Below, piece by piece: positions 1 to 8,799 of a stretch of 64,000 nucleotides of DNA; within the stretch, counting starts at the first letter, position 1; every line of letters starts with the position of its first letter. The translations under genes and the position numbers were made by a program. The notes below the pieces were generated by a model. That model searched no databases, was not told where the DNA came from, and worked only from the letters and a program-made list of their open reading frames with translations. The stretch is from the NCBI RefSeq assembly GCF_038396635.1, contig NZ_CP121687.1:2532592-2596591 (forward strand), in the 5' to 3' direction. Source of the stretch: Defluviitalea saccharophila. Lineage in GTDB: Bacteria; Bacillota; Clostridia; Lachnospirales; Defluviitaleaceae.

Positions 1-1093
1 TTGGAAGAATTCGGCGGATTAGTCCATGGTTAACTTCAATAGCCCCCTTTTGGTATGGACTTCCTGCATCACAGTAAAATACATTGGTACGAAGTCCAGT
101 GAATTTTTCGTCGCTATATTCGATTGCTTTGGGATTAGAAAATTCACTGCCATTATCAGTTAGAATAACCGGAAATAGTTTCTTAAAAAGAGGCTTTCCA
201 AGCTTATCGTAGAGCATTTCAAATATGTCAGTAACTGACTTTGAAGTATTGGCATCTCTTAGAAAAGCTAGCATTTGACTAGTTTCAACAAAGTGAATTG
301 TAAGTAGACATTTTCCTCCCTTACTTCCTATTACGGAATCCATCTGTACTACAGAAGTTTCCGGATTTTTATCAAGAAATGCAAGAAAAGCTTCATGGTT
401 ACGTCCAATACGACAACCTTTATCCACTTTGAATTCCGGTTTTTTATATCGCTCACGAAATTTAACCTTGCGTGGTAAATCGATATTTCTAACATCAAAC
501 AAGCAGGCATCGATGTAGTTATAGATGGTTTTTTCACTGCACATCAACTCTTCTTGATGAATAACATATATCTGATGTATCGATTGCCCTCTTTGAACTA
601 GTGGGGAAATGATTGAATTAAGTCTTTTTATCTCTTCTTCGGATATGCAAAGTCCTCTTCTGGATTGCGATATTGACTCATGTGCCTTGATGTGGGCATT
701 CTCTGCATCATATATGTTTTTAAGTAGGGAACATTTACCCAATGTAACACAGCCATTACAAACATATGGGACCCTAAATCTTGCTGTACAGATTTCTAGA
801 ACAAAGTCGGTACAGTTATTATTGCAAGTAGGGCAAAGCTTACAATAGATCGAAGTTTTTCTCGTGCAGTCTTTACCGCATACATTTTTGTTTCTACAGT
901 TGAAGCGGTTTTTGCATGCATTGAAAGGGAAACCTGGAAATCCTGTAGCAACTTCAGAACTGTACTTACGTATCTCCCTTGATATAGTAGTTGGATTTTT
1001 ATCTAATCTACGACTGATTTCTTTGAAAGAAAGGCTTTCTTTTAGATATTTCTGTAGTTCAAGTCTTTCCTCATAAGTGAAAAATTTAGACAT
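1..1093 (-). CDS. IS30-family transposase, partial at window edge
   Basis: The reading frame starts at ATG 1093-1091 behind a GGAGGATAT ribosome site and covers about 364 of the 432 residues seen in the complete copies. It catalyses cut-and-paste type transposition of its own element. The N-terminus carries an IS30-type helix-turn-helix (FKEISRRLDKNPTTISREI), followed by a cysteine-rich zinc-binding stretch and then a DDE integrase core. The C-terminus is missing only because the window ends. It is identical as far as I can see to the two complete copies, so it is a recent insertion. Confidence 0.93.
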   Translation of the reverse strand, partial: MSKFFTYEERLELQKYLKESLSFKEISRRLDKNPTTISREIRKYSSEVATGFPGFPFNACKNRFNCRNKNVCGKDCTRKTSIYCKLCPTCNNNCTDFVLEICTARFRVPYVCNGCVTLGKCSLLKNIYDAENAHIKAHESISQSRRGLCISEEEIKRLNSIISPLVQRGQSIHQIYVIHQEELMCSEKTIYNYIDACLFDVRNIDLPRKVKFRERYKKPEFKVDKGCRIGRNHEAFLAFLDKNPETSVVQMDSVIGSKGGKCLLTIHFVETSQMLAFLRDANTSKSVTDIFEMLYDKLGKPLFKKLFPVILTDNGSEFSNPKAIEYSDEKFTGLRTNVFYCDAGSPYQKGAIEVNHGLIRRILP

Positions 1094-1274
1094 ATATCCT
1101 CCGTTCTGCCACCAACATATCTAGGATATATGATTTAGAAACTTTTGAAAACAAAAAGACTGGCTAAGCCAATCTTTTTGCAAGCCAAGATGCAACCATC
1201 TGGCATATATATTTTATTAGACATTTTTATGTTAATCTGAATTCGAAAGGGTTGCATTTCGATTTTCAATTTAG
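1..1274 (-). mobile_element. IS30-family insertion sequence, copy 1, cut by the window edge
   Basis: This is the same element as the two copies at 23706-25471 and 25487-27251, in the opposite orientation; the overlapping sequence matches them. Its transposase-proximal end lies at about 1274, where the CTAAATTG terminus (read on the minus strand) stops matching the other copies. The transposase-distal third lies outside the window. The element ends next to the sequence shared by both type I R-M loci and replaces the DNA that carries the -35 box in locus 2. Confidence 0.9.
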
Positions 1275-1288
1275 GCCAATGATATCAT
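1260..1288 (+). promoter_or_regulatory. Residual promoter of R-M locus 1, -35 region replaced by IS30
   Basis: The -10 box TATCAT (1283-1288) is shared with locus 2 (27354-27359). In locus 2 a TTGCAA -35 box sits 17 bp upstream. Here sequence identity stops at about 1278 and the -35 position (1260-1265) falls inside the IS30 end, where no TTGACA-like hexamer is visible. Expression of locus 1 may therefore depend on an IS-borne outward promoter or be reduced. Confidence 0.5.
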
Positions 1289-1317
1289 GTAATTATACAT
1301 ACATAGAGGTGATTAGA

Positions 1318-1530
1318 ATGGCAATTAGTTATAAAAAGCTTTGGAAGCTTCTTATTGATAGAGATATGAAAAAGAAAGACTTACAAAAACTTGCAGGCAT
1401 TAGTTCTGCTACGATAACAAAGCTTGGTAAAAACGAAAATGTTAGTACAGAAATAATACAAAAAATATGCATTGCTCTGAAATGTGATGTCTGCGATATT
1501 ATGGAAATGGATGATACCAAACGGAGTTAA
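1318..1530 (+). CDS. XRE-family helix-turn-helix regulator
   Basis: This 70-aa protein is a single Cro/C1-type helix-turn-helix domain of the YozG-like short class: a KKKDLQKLAGISSATITKLGK recognition unit followed by the typical CxxCDIMEM end. I chose ATG 1318 because GAGGTG lies 7 nt upstream; a longer in-frame start at 1252 would read into the IS30 end. It sits 42 nt ahead of hsdM and is probably an autoregulator of the R-M operon, a role common for such proteins beside type I systems. The copy at 27389 is identical. Confidence 0.85.
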   Translation: MAISYKKLWKLLIDRDMKKKDLQKLAGISSATITKLGKNENVSTEIIQKICIALKCDVCDIMEMDDTKRS

Positions 1531-1572
1531 TACTTATTATTGTTAAATATCAAACAAATGGAGGCTTGTTTA

Positions 1573-3531
1573 ATGATAAATATAAGAAAATTAGAATCTG
1601 AATTATGGGAATCTGCGGATCTCTTACGTCAAGGTTCTAAATTAAGTTCTCAAGAATATTGCATGCCGGTTCTTGGTTTAATCTTTTTGCGTTATGCATA
1701 TAGCCGGTTTAAATATGTAGAGGCAGAAATACTAAAAGACCGTCCTGTACGTAATGGTCGTGTACTTCCCGTTGAGTCAAGTGATTTTAAGCAAAAAAGC
1801 GCTATTTTTTTACCTGAAAAGGCTCGATATGATTATCTGCTCAATTTGCCAGACGATGCTGATTGTGGGAAAGCAGTCAATGAAGCTATGGAGCTTATTG
1901 AGGCAGAGAGTACTCAATTGAAAGGAATATTACCTAAAACATATACTTCTTTTAGAAATGATTTGTTGAAAGAATTGTTGCGTATTTTTAACAATAGTGC
2001 ATTAAACGAAATCAACGATGATATCCTCGGTCGTATTTATGAGTATTTCTTAAATAAGTTTGCTTCAGCTATCGCATCGGATGATGGAGTTTTCTTTACA
2101 CCTAAATCTTTAGTAAAGATGATTGTGAATATAATTGAGCCAACTCATGGGATAGTATTGGATCCAGCCTGTGGAAGTGGTGGGATGTTTGTTTCTTCCA
2201 GTGACTTTGTTAATGCTGAAGGCATCAATGCTAATTCTGTAATGACTTTTTATGGACAAGAAAAAGTAGAGTTTAATGCGAAGTTATGTATCATGAATAT
2301 GGCTGTACATGGTCTGAATGCAAAGATCAAATCTGGTGATGAGGCTAACAGCTTCTATCATGATGCTCATAATCTGGAAGGTAGCTGCGATTATGTAATG
2401 GCTAATCCTCCATTTAATGTAGATAAAGTAAAAGCAGAATCTACTCAGAATGCAGGACGCTTACCTTTTGGGTTGCCGGGAGTAAATCAGAAAAAGGAAG
2501 TCTCTAACGCTAATTATCTTTGGATTTCATATTTCTATGCATATTTAAATGATAGCGGACGAGCTGGCTTTGTTATGGCTGCTTCTGCTACAGATAGCGG
2601 CAATAAGGATCGAGAAATAAGAAAACAGCTTATTCAGACTGGGCATGTAGACTGTTTAATGTCAGTGGCTAATAACTTTTTTTACAAGGTTTCATTACCT
2701 TGCTCCCTGTGGTTCTTTGATAAGGGGAAGAAAGAAGAATTAAAGGATAAAGTTCTTTTCATAGATTCTCGTAATTACTATACTGTAGTGGATCGAACAC
2801 TCAATGAGTGGAGTGAATGGCAGATGAAAAACCTAAATGCCATTGTCTGGCTATATCGTGGAGAGAAGGAGAAATATACAAAACTATTACAGGATTATAG
2901 TACTCAAATTATCAATGATTGCAAAGAACTCGATACTGAATTTGAAAGTGTGTCGGTACTGATGAATGGCTATGGTGAGAAACTTAAGCCATTGCGAGCT
3001 CAGGTAGCTGATATCATTAAAAATGCTGAGGATATTAATCAGTTATTACCGCTGAATGATATGTTGAAGAAGTATACTACAGAACTTAATGCTTCATTAA
3101 AAGCTCTTTTTGAGTACGGTGATGGATTGGAAAAGGAAGAAGCTAAAGATTTTGCTAAATCCATCGACGAATCAGCAACAACTTGGGATCGCTTTAAAAA
3201 GTCTGTTTCTGCTAGCCTTGAGGAGGTTGTATCTCAAATCAAGGCCTACCGTACAGTGATAAAAGAAGCAAAATGGCTCACTGAGAAATTCGGAGACGGC
3301 ACATATACCGATGTTCTGGGACTTTGTAAAGTTGCAACTATAGATGAAATAGAAGAAAAGAACTGGAGCCTTACTCCGGGTGCATATGTGGGAGTAGCTC
3401 CTGTAGAAGAAGATGATGAAAACTTTGAAGAAAGAATGACTGAAATTCATAAGGAACTCTTAACCTTACAGGCAGAAGCAAATCAGTTAATGGATACAAT
3501 TTCAGCGAATTTTGAGGAGCTGGGGATATGA
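1573..3531 (+). CDS. hsdM: Type I restriction-modification methyltransferase subunit
   Basis: HsdM (652 aa) transfers a methyl group from S-adenosylmethionine to adenine N6 in the target site, in complex with HsdS. The N-terminal helical HsdM domain is followed by the methylase core with motif I DPACGSGG at residues 197-204 and catalytic motif IV NPPF at 278-281. The C-terminal 250 residues are helical and charged and probably contact HsdS. Start ATG 1573 is preceded by GGAGG 8 nt away; an upstream in-frame ATG at 1540 has no such site. It overlaps hsdS by four bases (ATGA), which indicates translational coupling. It differs from the copy at 27644 at only a handful of bases. Confidence 0.97.
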   Translation: MINIRKLESELWESADLLRQGSKLSSQEYCMPVLGLIFLRYAYSRFKYVEAEILKDRPVRNGRVLPVESSDFKQKSAIFLPEKARYDYLLNLPDDADCGKAVNEAMELIEAESTQLKGILPKTYTSFRNDLLKELLRIFNNSALNEINDDILGRIYEYFLNKFASAIASDDGVFFTPKSLVKMIVNIIEPTHGIVLDPACGSGGMFVSSSDFVNAEGINANSVMTFYGQEKVEFNAKLCIMNMAVHGLNAKIKSGDEANSFYHDAHNLEGSCDYVMANPPFNVDKVKAESTQNAGRLPFGLPGVNQKKEVSNANYLWISYFYAYLNDSGRAGFVMAASATDSGNKDREIRKQLIQTGHVDCLMSVANNFFYKVSLPCSLWFFDKGKKEELKDKVLFIDSRNYYTVVDRTLNEWSEWQMKNLNAIVWLYRGEKEKYTKLLQDYSTQIINDCKELDTEFESVSVLMNGYGEKLKPLRAQVADIIKNAEDINQLLPLNDMLKKYTTELNASLKALFEYGDGLEKEEAKDFAKSIDESATTWDRFKKSVSASLEEVVSQIKAYRTVIKEAKWLTEKFGDGTYTDVLGLCKVATIDEIEEKNWSLTPGAYVGVAPVEEDDENFEERMTEIHKELLTLQAEANQLMDTISANFEELGI

Positions 3532-4700
3532 AGTGGGAAACTGTAAATCTAGGTGACGTACTACACTTAATAATTGGAGGGGGAACTCCATCAAAATCAA
3601 AATCGGAGTACTGGAATGGTGATATTTTTTGGTGCTCAGTTAAAGATATGGAAGACGATAAACACTACCTTTCATATACTAAAGACACTATAACAAAAAA
3701 AGGTCTTGAAAACAGCTCTGCTAATCTAATAAAGGCGGGGACTGTAATCACTTCTACTAGAATGGGTTTAGGTCGTGCATTCATAAATAAAGTAGACATG
3801 GCTATAAATCAAGATCTTAAAGCTTTGATTCCAAATGAGCGAATTGATAATAGGTTTTTATTATGGACCATAGTATCGAAAAGAAATGAACTCAATATGT
3901 TAGGGCGAGGTTCAACAGTAAAGGGTATTACTTTAGATATATTGAAAAGTATTGAGATAGCACTTCCCCCCCTGATAGTTCAACGTCGTATTGCCGACAT
4001 TCTCTCAGCCTATGATGATTTAATTGAAAATAATCAAAAGCAGATTAAGTTGCTGGAAGAAGCGGCCATGCGATTGTATAAAGAATGGTTTGTAAATCTT
4101 CGATTCCCTGGATATGAAAACACTAAGATAGTTGATGGTGTGCCGGATGGTTGGAGCCGAAAAAAACTTATTGATATAGCTGATATTACAATGGGACAGA
4201 GTCCAAAATCAGAATATTATAATGATAAACAACAAGGTTTACCCTTCCATCAAGGCGTTACAAATTATGGATATCGATTTGTAATTGATGATACATATTC
4301 TACGAGTTACACACGTATTGCAGAAGCGGGAAGTATTTTGTTCAGTGTACGTGCACCAGTAGGGCGAATGAATATTACAAAAAATAAAATTGTTATTGGT
4401 CGTGGCTTAGCAGCTATTAATCATAGAGAAGGTTTGCAGAGCTTTCTTTTCTATATGCTTAAGAACCGATTTTATAAAGATGATCTAATTGGAAACGGAG
4501 CAATATATGCTTCAATAACAAAATCTGCTTTGCATTCACAAGAATTTCTAATACCTAGTGATAATTTAGCAAATAAGTTCAATAGCGTTGCGAAAAGTAT
4601 TGATCAGCAGATAACCAATGCCGATCAGCAAATTATTTTATTAAAACAAGCACGTGATAGATTACTCCCTAGGCTTTTAAGTGGTGAAATTGAGGTGTGA
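3528..4700 (+). CDS. hsdS: Type I restriction-modification specificity subunit
   Basis: HsdS (390 aa) reads the two halves of the split target site. Two target-recognition domains are visible, at about residues 1-155 and 205-350, each followed by a long helical spacer (PPLIVQRRIADILSAYDDLI and the QQIILLKQARDRLLPRLL end). The start overlaps the hsdM stop. TRD1 is identical to that of the locus 2 protein and TRD2 differs only at scattered positions, so the two systems probably recognise the same or very similar sequences. The C-terminus ends with the common LLSGEIEV motif. Confidence 0.95.
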   Translation: MKWETVNLGDVLHLIIGGGTPSKSKSEYWNGDIFWCSVKDMEDDKHYLSYTKDTITKKGLENSSANLIKAGTVITSTRMGLGRAFINKVDMAINQDLKALIPNERIDNRFLLWTIVSKRNELNMLGRGSTVKGITLDILKSIEIALPPLIVQRRIADILSAYDDLIENNQKQIKLLEEAAMRLYKEWFVNLRFPGYENTKIVDGVPDGWSRKKLIDIADITMGQSPKSEYYNDKQQGLPFHQGVTNYGYRFVIDDTYSTSYTRIAEAGSILFSVRAPVGRMNITKNKIVIGRGLAAINHREGLQSFLFYMLKNRFYKDDLIGNGAIYASITKSALHSQEFLIPSDNLANKFNSVAKSIDQQITNADQQIILLKQARDRLLPRLLSGEIEV

Positions 4701-4703
4701 TAT

Positions 4704-5276
4704 TTGGTATACGATAGTTGGGAATGGAAAAGGGAACTTCGTGAGAAAAAGAAAGAAATACTTAGGTATAACACGAAGGAAAACTTTGACCACCATTTTG
4801 ATTCCACATATTTCAAAGTAGAAAGAGCATTGTTGTATTCTGCAACGATAATACGAATATTGATAGAATCACAGAAATTAAGTGATGATATTGATCAATA
4901 TAAAATTAATGTATCAAAAAATGAACCTATAAAGCACATAGACAGACTACACCGGTGGCTTGATGAAGATGAGTATAATTGGGATAACACTGCCCATGAA
5001 AAGGTATATGGCAAAAATGTATGTAACTGGTTGATTCATTCTTATGTTTTTAGGTTTCAATTCGATGATAATTGTGTTGTTTCCGGTTTCTTTGTTTCAT
5101 CTGATTATGACAGAAATAAAGCTTTGTATACCATTTCTCTAGCTGATTGGATAAACTTCGTTGATTCTGTCATTACAGATGATGTGGTCGAATTAGTAGC
5201 TACATTTGACGATAAGAGGTCTGATTATATATATAGGATAAAAAAGCGAGGAAAAAGAAGAGTATTAAAGCCATAG
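4704..5276 (+). CDS. Protein of unknown function in the hsdS-hsdR slot
   Basis: I do not recognise this 190-aa protein. It starts with TTG 4704, three bases after hsdS, with GAGGTG overlapping the hsdS stop as ribosome site, so it is cotranslated with hsdMS. The N-terminus is basic and helical (WKRELREKKKEILRY), the middle is rich in Trp, Tyr and Asp, and the C-terminus ends in a basic tail (KKRGKRRVLKP) that could bind nucleic acid. No membrane segment or signal peptide is visible. In locus 2 the same position holds a DNA-binding protein and a Doc toxin, so this slot carries accessory genes; an R-M modulator or anti-phage role is inference only. Confidence 0.7.
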   Translation: MVYDSWEWKRELREKKKEILRYNTKENFDHHFDSTYFKVERALLYSATIIRILIESQKLSDDIDQYKINVSKNEPIKHIDRLHRWLDEDEYNWDNTAHEKVYGKNVCNWLIHSYVFRFQFDDNCVVSGFFVSSDYDRNKALYTISLADWINFVDSVITDDVVELVATFDDKRSDYIYRIKKRGKRRVLKP

Positions 5277-5312
5277 TATAAATTCCGAATAAAATATAAA
5301 GGAGGCGTACAT

Positions 5313-8300
5313 ATGAGCTGGGAATATTCTGAAAATATATTAGTGCAAAATAGTGCGGGAAACCTACTTCATGATGAATTAGAGTGGGATGTTCAGTTTG
5401 CCTATAATAAGGAAGTCCTCGGCGAGAATGGTACCTTCGGGCGTAAAAGTTATAAAGAAATTGTTTTTACCAGATACCTTCGTAAGGCACTGTTTGAAAA
5501 TAACGACTGGCTAACTGAAGAATATTGTGATTCTGCTATTAAAACACTTCTTGCTTATACATCCTCTAGTAGCTTAATGCAGATTAATCGCGAAAAATAT
5601 GGGATGCTTCGAGATGGCATTCCTATAAAAGTTAAGAAAGCTAACGGCGATCAGGAGGATAGGTTGGTCCGGGTGTTTAATTTCTCTGATCCTGAAAAGA
5701 ACCATTTTCTTGCTGTAAAGGAGATGAAGATTCACGGTGATTTATATCGTCGCAGAACCGATATTGTTGGCTTTGTGAATGGCATTCCACTGCTTTTTAT
5801 AGAGTTGAAAAAGCAAAATGTAGATGTACAGGATGCCTACACCTGCAATTACACTGACTATTTAGATACCATTCCCCAGCTATTTCATTTCAATGCCTTT
5901 GTTATGTTGTCCAATGGCTTGGAATCCAAAGTAGGTACTTTGGGTAGTAAATACGAATTTTTTAATGATTGGAAACGTCTACATGAAGATGATAGCGGCT
6001 CTGTGGAACTGGCAACCATGCTGAGAGGTATTTGTAATAAGAAAAACTTTATGGATTTATTTGAAAACTTTATACTTTTTGATACTTCTGGTGGTACAAC
6101 GGCAAAAATTATGGCAAGAAACCATCAGTTCCTTGGTGTTAACGAAGCTGTTGAATCTTATAAGAATCGAAAACTGAACAACGGTAAGCTAGGTGTTTTC
6201 TGGCATACTCAGGGTAGCGGGAAAAGTTATTCCATGGTATTTCTTGCACAAAAAATTCGCAGAAAATTTGCAGGCTCCCCAACCTTTGTTATTCTGACAG
6301 ACCGAGAAGAGCTGAATAAACAAATTAGTGATACCTTTGAAGCATGTGGTTTGCTTGGTACTACGAAGGCCAAACAGTTTATTGCTACTAGCGGTGAAGA
6401 TTTAATTCAGAAGTTAAAAGGAAATCCAAGCTTTATCTTTACGTTAATACATAAGTTTAATAAACCAGATGAACCACCTATAATTCCTGACCACGACATC
6501 ATAATCTTATCGGATGAAGCACATCGTACACAAAATGGTATATTTGCTGATAATATGTGTACATTGCTTCCTACAGCTTCCCGTATAGGATTTACAGGTA
6601 CACCGCTGTTTGCTTACGACAATATTACCGAAAGAACATTTGGCGGCTATGTTTCCATTTATGATTTCAAGCGTGCTGTAGATGATGGAGCGACGGTTCC
6701 TCTTTATTATGAGAATAGAGCCGATCTACTGGAGATAGACAATCCAGAAATTAATGATGAACTACTAGATGCAATAGAACAGGCTGATTTGGATGTTAAT
6801 CAGCAGGCTAAACTAGAACAGGAGCTAGCTAAGGACATACATGTCCTTACCAGTGAAAAACGTTTGGATACCATTGCAAAGGATTTTGTAGATCATTACT
6901 CTGAGTTGTGGATAACGGGTAAAGCCATGTTTGTTTGTATCAATAAAGTAACCGCAGTTCGAATGTTTAATTTAGCTCAGAAATATTGGGAGCTAAAAAT
7001 AAAAGAAATTGAATCTTCACTGTCTGGAGCCACACAGCAGGAATACATGGAAATCAGCCGTAGGCTAGAGTGGATGAAAAACACAGAAATGGCGGTTATT
7101 ATCAGCCAGGAACAAAATGAAGTAGCTACTTTTGAAAAATGGGGACTGGATATTAAACCCCATCGCAGTAAAATGGAAAAACGAGAAATGGACAAGGAAT
7201 TTAAGGATCCTGATAATCCATTTCGAATTGTATTTGTTTGCGCTATGTGGCTGACAGGGTTTGATGTGAAATGCCTTTCTACAATCTATTTGGATAAGCC
7301 ATTAAAAGCGCATACCTTGATGCAAACCATCGCACGAGCGAATCGTGTTTATGAAGGAAAAAGCAATGGTCTAATTGTTGATTATGTTGGTGTTGTTAAA
7401 GCGTTAAGGAAGGCTTTGGCTGATTATACAAAAACGAAAGGCGGAACTGATGGATCTGATCCTGCTCCTGATAAAGCAGAGTTGATTGCTCGAATCATTG
7501 AATTAACTAATGATATCATTGAGTACATGAAACAGCATGGTTTTAATTTGTCAGCTCTTGTTCAGGCAGTTGACTTTGACAAGTTGTACTTGGTTCAAGA
7601 GGGAGCCAATGCCATGTGCGTCTCAGAGGAAGTGAAGAAACGTTTTGAAGTTATGGCTAGGGAATTATTCAAACTGTTTAAGTATGTCGAAAAGCAGGAG
7701 GTCACAGATCAGTACCGAGCTTATAAAAATGCTATCAGTGCAGTTTATGACCAGATGCAAGAAAAAAGGAAGCATTCGGATAATACAGATTTAATGATTC
7801 AGCTGCACAATATAGTTAGTGAATATATCAATGTTGTTAAGCTACCAGAGCATGTAAACAAAGATGGTAGTGGATACTTAGTTGAAAGTCGCCGCTTTGA
7901 TATTAGCCATATTGACTTTGAACGCTTGCAGCAGGAATTTGCACGTGTTAAGAACAAGAATCTTCTTATGAAAGATTTACAGGAGCTTATCAATGACAGG
8001 TTGGATAATATGATGAAGCGCAACCCATCACGTATTAACTATTATGAACGATATCAGAAAATTATTGAGGAATACAATGCTGAACAGGACAAAGCTGCCA
8101 TAGAGAAAACATTTATTGACTTAACTAACTTCGTAAATGATCTGGATGATGAGGAGAAAAGATACGTACGGGAAGGGTTTAACAATGACGAAGAATTGGC
8201 TATGTACGATTTGCTTTTAAAGGATTCACTTACTCCCGCAGAGATTAAAAAGGTTAAAAAGCTTGCCAAGGCATTGTTGGAACGAATCAAGGATAAAATC

Positions 8301-8468
8301 AGTGAATTGGATCATTGGACAGAAAAGGAAGAAACTCAGGCAGCAGTCGATATACTTATCAGAGATACCCTATGGAGTGAACTACCTGATAGTTACGATG
8401 ATAGATTATTAAATGAATATCGCCGAAAGATTTATGAGTTTGTATATACCACTTATCCGGCGGCGTAG
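5313..8468 (+). CDS. hsdR: Type I restriction endonuclease motor subunit
   Basis: HsdR (1051 aa) translocates and cuts unmodified DNA as part of the R2M2S complex. The N-terminal PD-(D/E)XK nuclease is seen at D150 and E164-L-K166, in RRTDIVGF...IELKKQ. The SF2 motor follows, with Walker A TQGSGKS at 299-305 and DEAH at 401-404, a TGTP motif, and a second RecA domain (QTIARANRVYEGK). The C-terminal helical domain contacts HsdM. ATG 5313 has a strong AAAGGAGG site. The 36-nt gap to the preceding gene suggests one operon. The copy at 32251 is the same length with scattered substitutions, so it is more diverged than the hsdM pair. Confidence 0.97.
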   Translation: MSWEYSENILVQNSAGNLLHDELEWDVQFAYNKEVLGENGTFGRKSYKEIVFTRYLRKALFENNDWLTEEYCDSAIKTLLAYTSSSSLMQINREKYGMLRDGIPIKVKKANGDQEDRLVRVFNFSDPEKNHFLAVKEMKIHGDLYRRRTDIVGFVNGIPLLFIELKKQNVDVQDAYTCNYTDYLDTIPQLFHFNAFVMLSNGLESKVGTLGSKYEFFNDWKRLHEDDSGSVELATMLRGICNKKNFMDLFENFILFDTSGGTTAKIMARNHQFLGVNEAVESYKNRKLNNGKLGVFWHTQGSGKSYSMVFLAQKIRRKFAGSPTFVILTDREELNKQISDTFEACGLLGTTKAKQFIATSGEDLIQKLKGNPSFIFTLIHKFNKPDEPPIIPDHDIIILSDEAHRTQNGIFADNMCTLLPTASRIGFTGTPLFAYDNITERTFGGYVSIYDFKRAVDDGATVPLYYENRADLLEIDNPEINDELLDAIEQADLDVNQQAKLEQELAKDIHVLTSEKRLDTIAKDFVDHYSELWITGKAMFVCINKVTAVRMFNLAQKYWELKIKEIESSLSGATQQEYMEISRRLEWMKNTEMAVIISQEQNEVATFEKWGLDIKPHRSKMEKREMDKEFKDPDNPFRIVFVCAMWLTGFDVKCLSTIYLDKPLKAHTLMQTIARANRVYEGKSNGLIVDYVGVVKALRKALADYTKTKGGTDGSDPAPDKAELIARIIELTNDIIEYMKQHGFNLSALVQAVDFDKLYLVQEGANAMCVSEEVKKRFEVMARELFKLFKYVEKQEVTDQYRAYKNAISAVYDQMQEKRKHSDNTDLMIQLHNIVSEYINVVKLPEHVNKDGSGYLVESRRFDISHIDFERLQQEFARVKNKNLLMKDLQELINDRLDNMMKRNPSRINYYERYQKIIEEYNAEQDKAAIEKTFIDLTNFVNDLDDEEKRYVREGFNNDEELAMYDLLLKDSLTPAEIKKVKKLAKALLERIKDKISELDHWTEKEETQAAVDILIRDTLWSELPDSYDDRLLNEYRRKIYEFVYTTYPAA

Positions 8469-8799
8469 TTAAAGAAAGCTGTGTTATACAACTTTTTAGG
8501 TGTGGAGGAGAAGAAGGTCCACAATCTATTGGCTGCAAATATAATTAGGCAAATATCAAAGAACTCAGGCTATCTTAATATCAACGAAAGAATAAATAAT
8601 TTACCTCTATAGTTCATTTTTAAAGATGAATTCACTAACGAAAAGTCCAAAATAATTAATAAGGTGGATCGAAGTGCAAAGAATCTAATGAAAGTGAAGT
8701 AAACAGGCGTGAAAGGTGTAAGACTATTAGAACGATGAAGATTACTATAGCGAGCGAACGTGAGGAAATCACCAAGATTTATAGGAGAGGGGGAGGGAG
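8469..8799 (+). other. Intergenic stretch without recognised content
   Basis: I see no intact gene, terminator or repeat in these 331 bases. Short open stretches in several frames are broken by stops and match nothing I recognise. The last 20 bases hold the AGGAGAGGGGGAGGG ribosome site of the next gene. It may be decayed coding sequence, because it is purine-rich rather than AT-rich. Confidence 0.5.

Noticed and set aside
4700-5276. The 190-aa gene as an antitoxin or Phd-like partner by analogy with locus 2
   Set aside because: No sequence similarity to the DNA-binding or Doc proteins of locus 2 is visible and there is no toxin beside it; only the position is equivalent.
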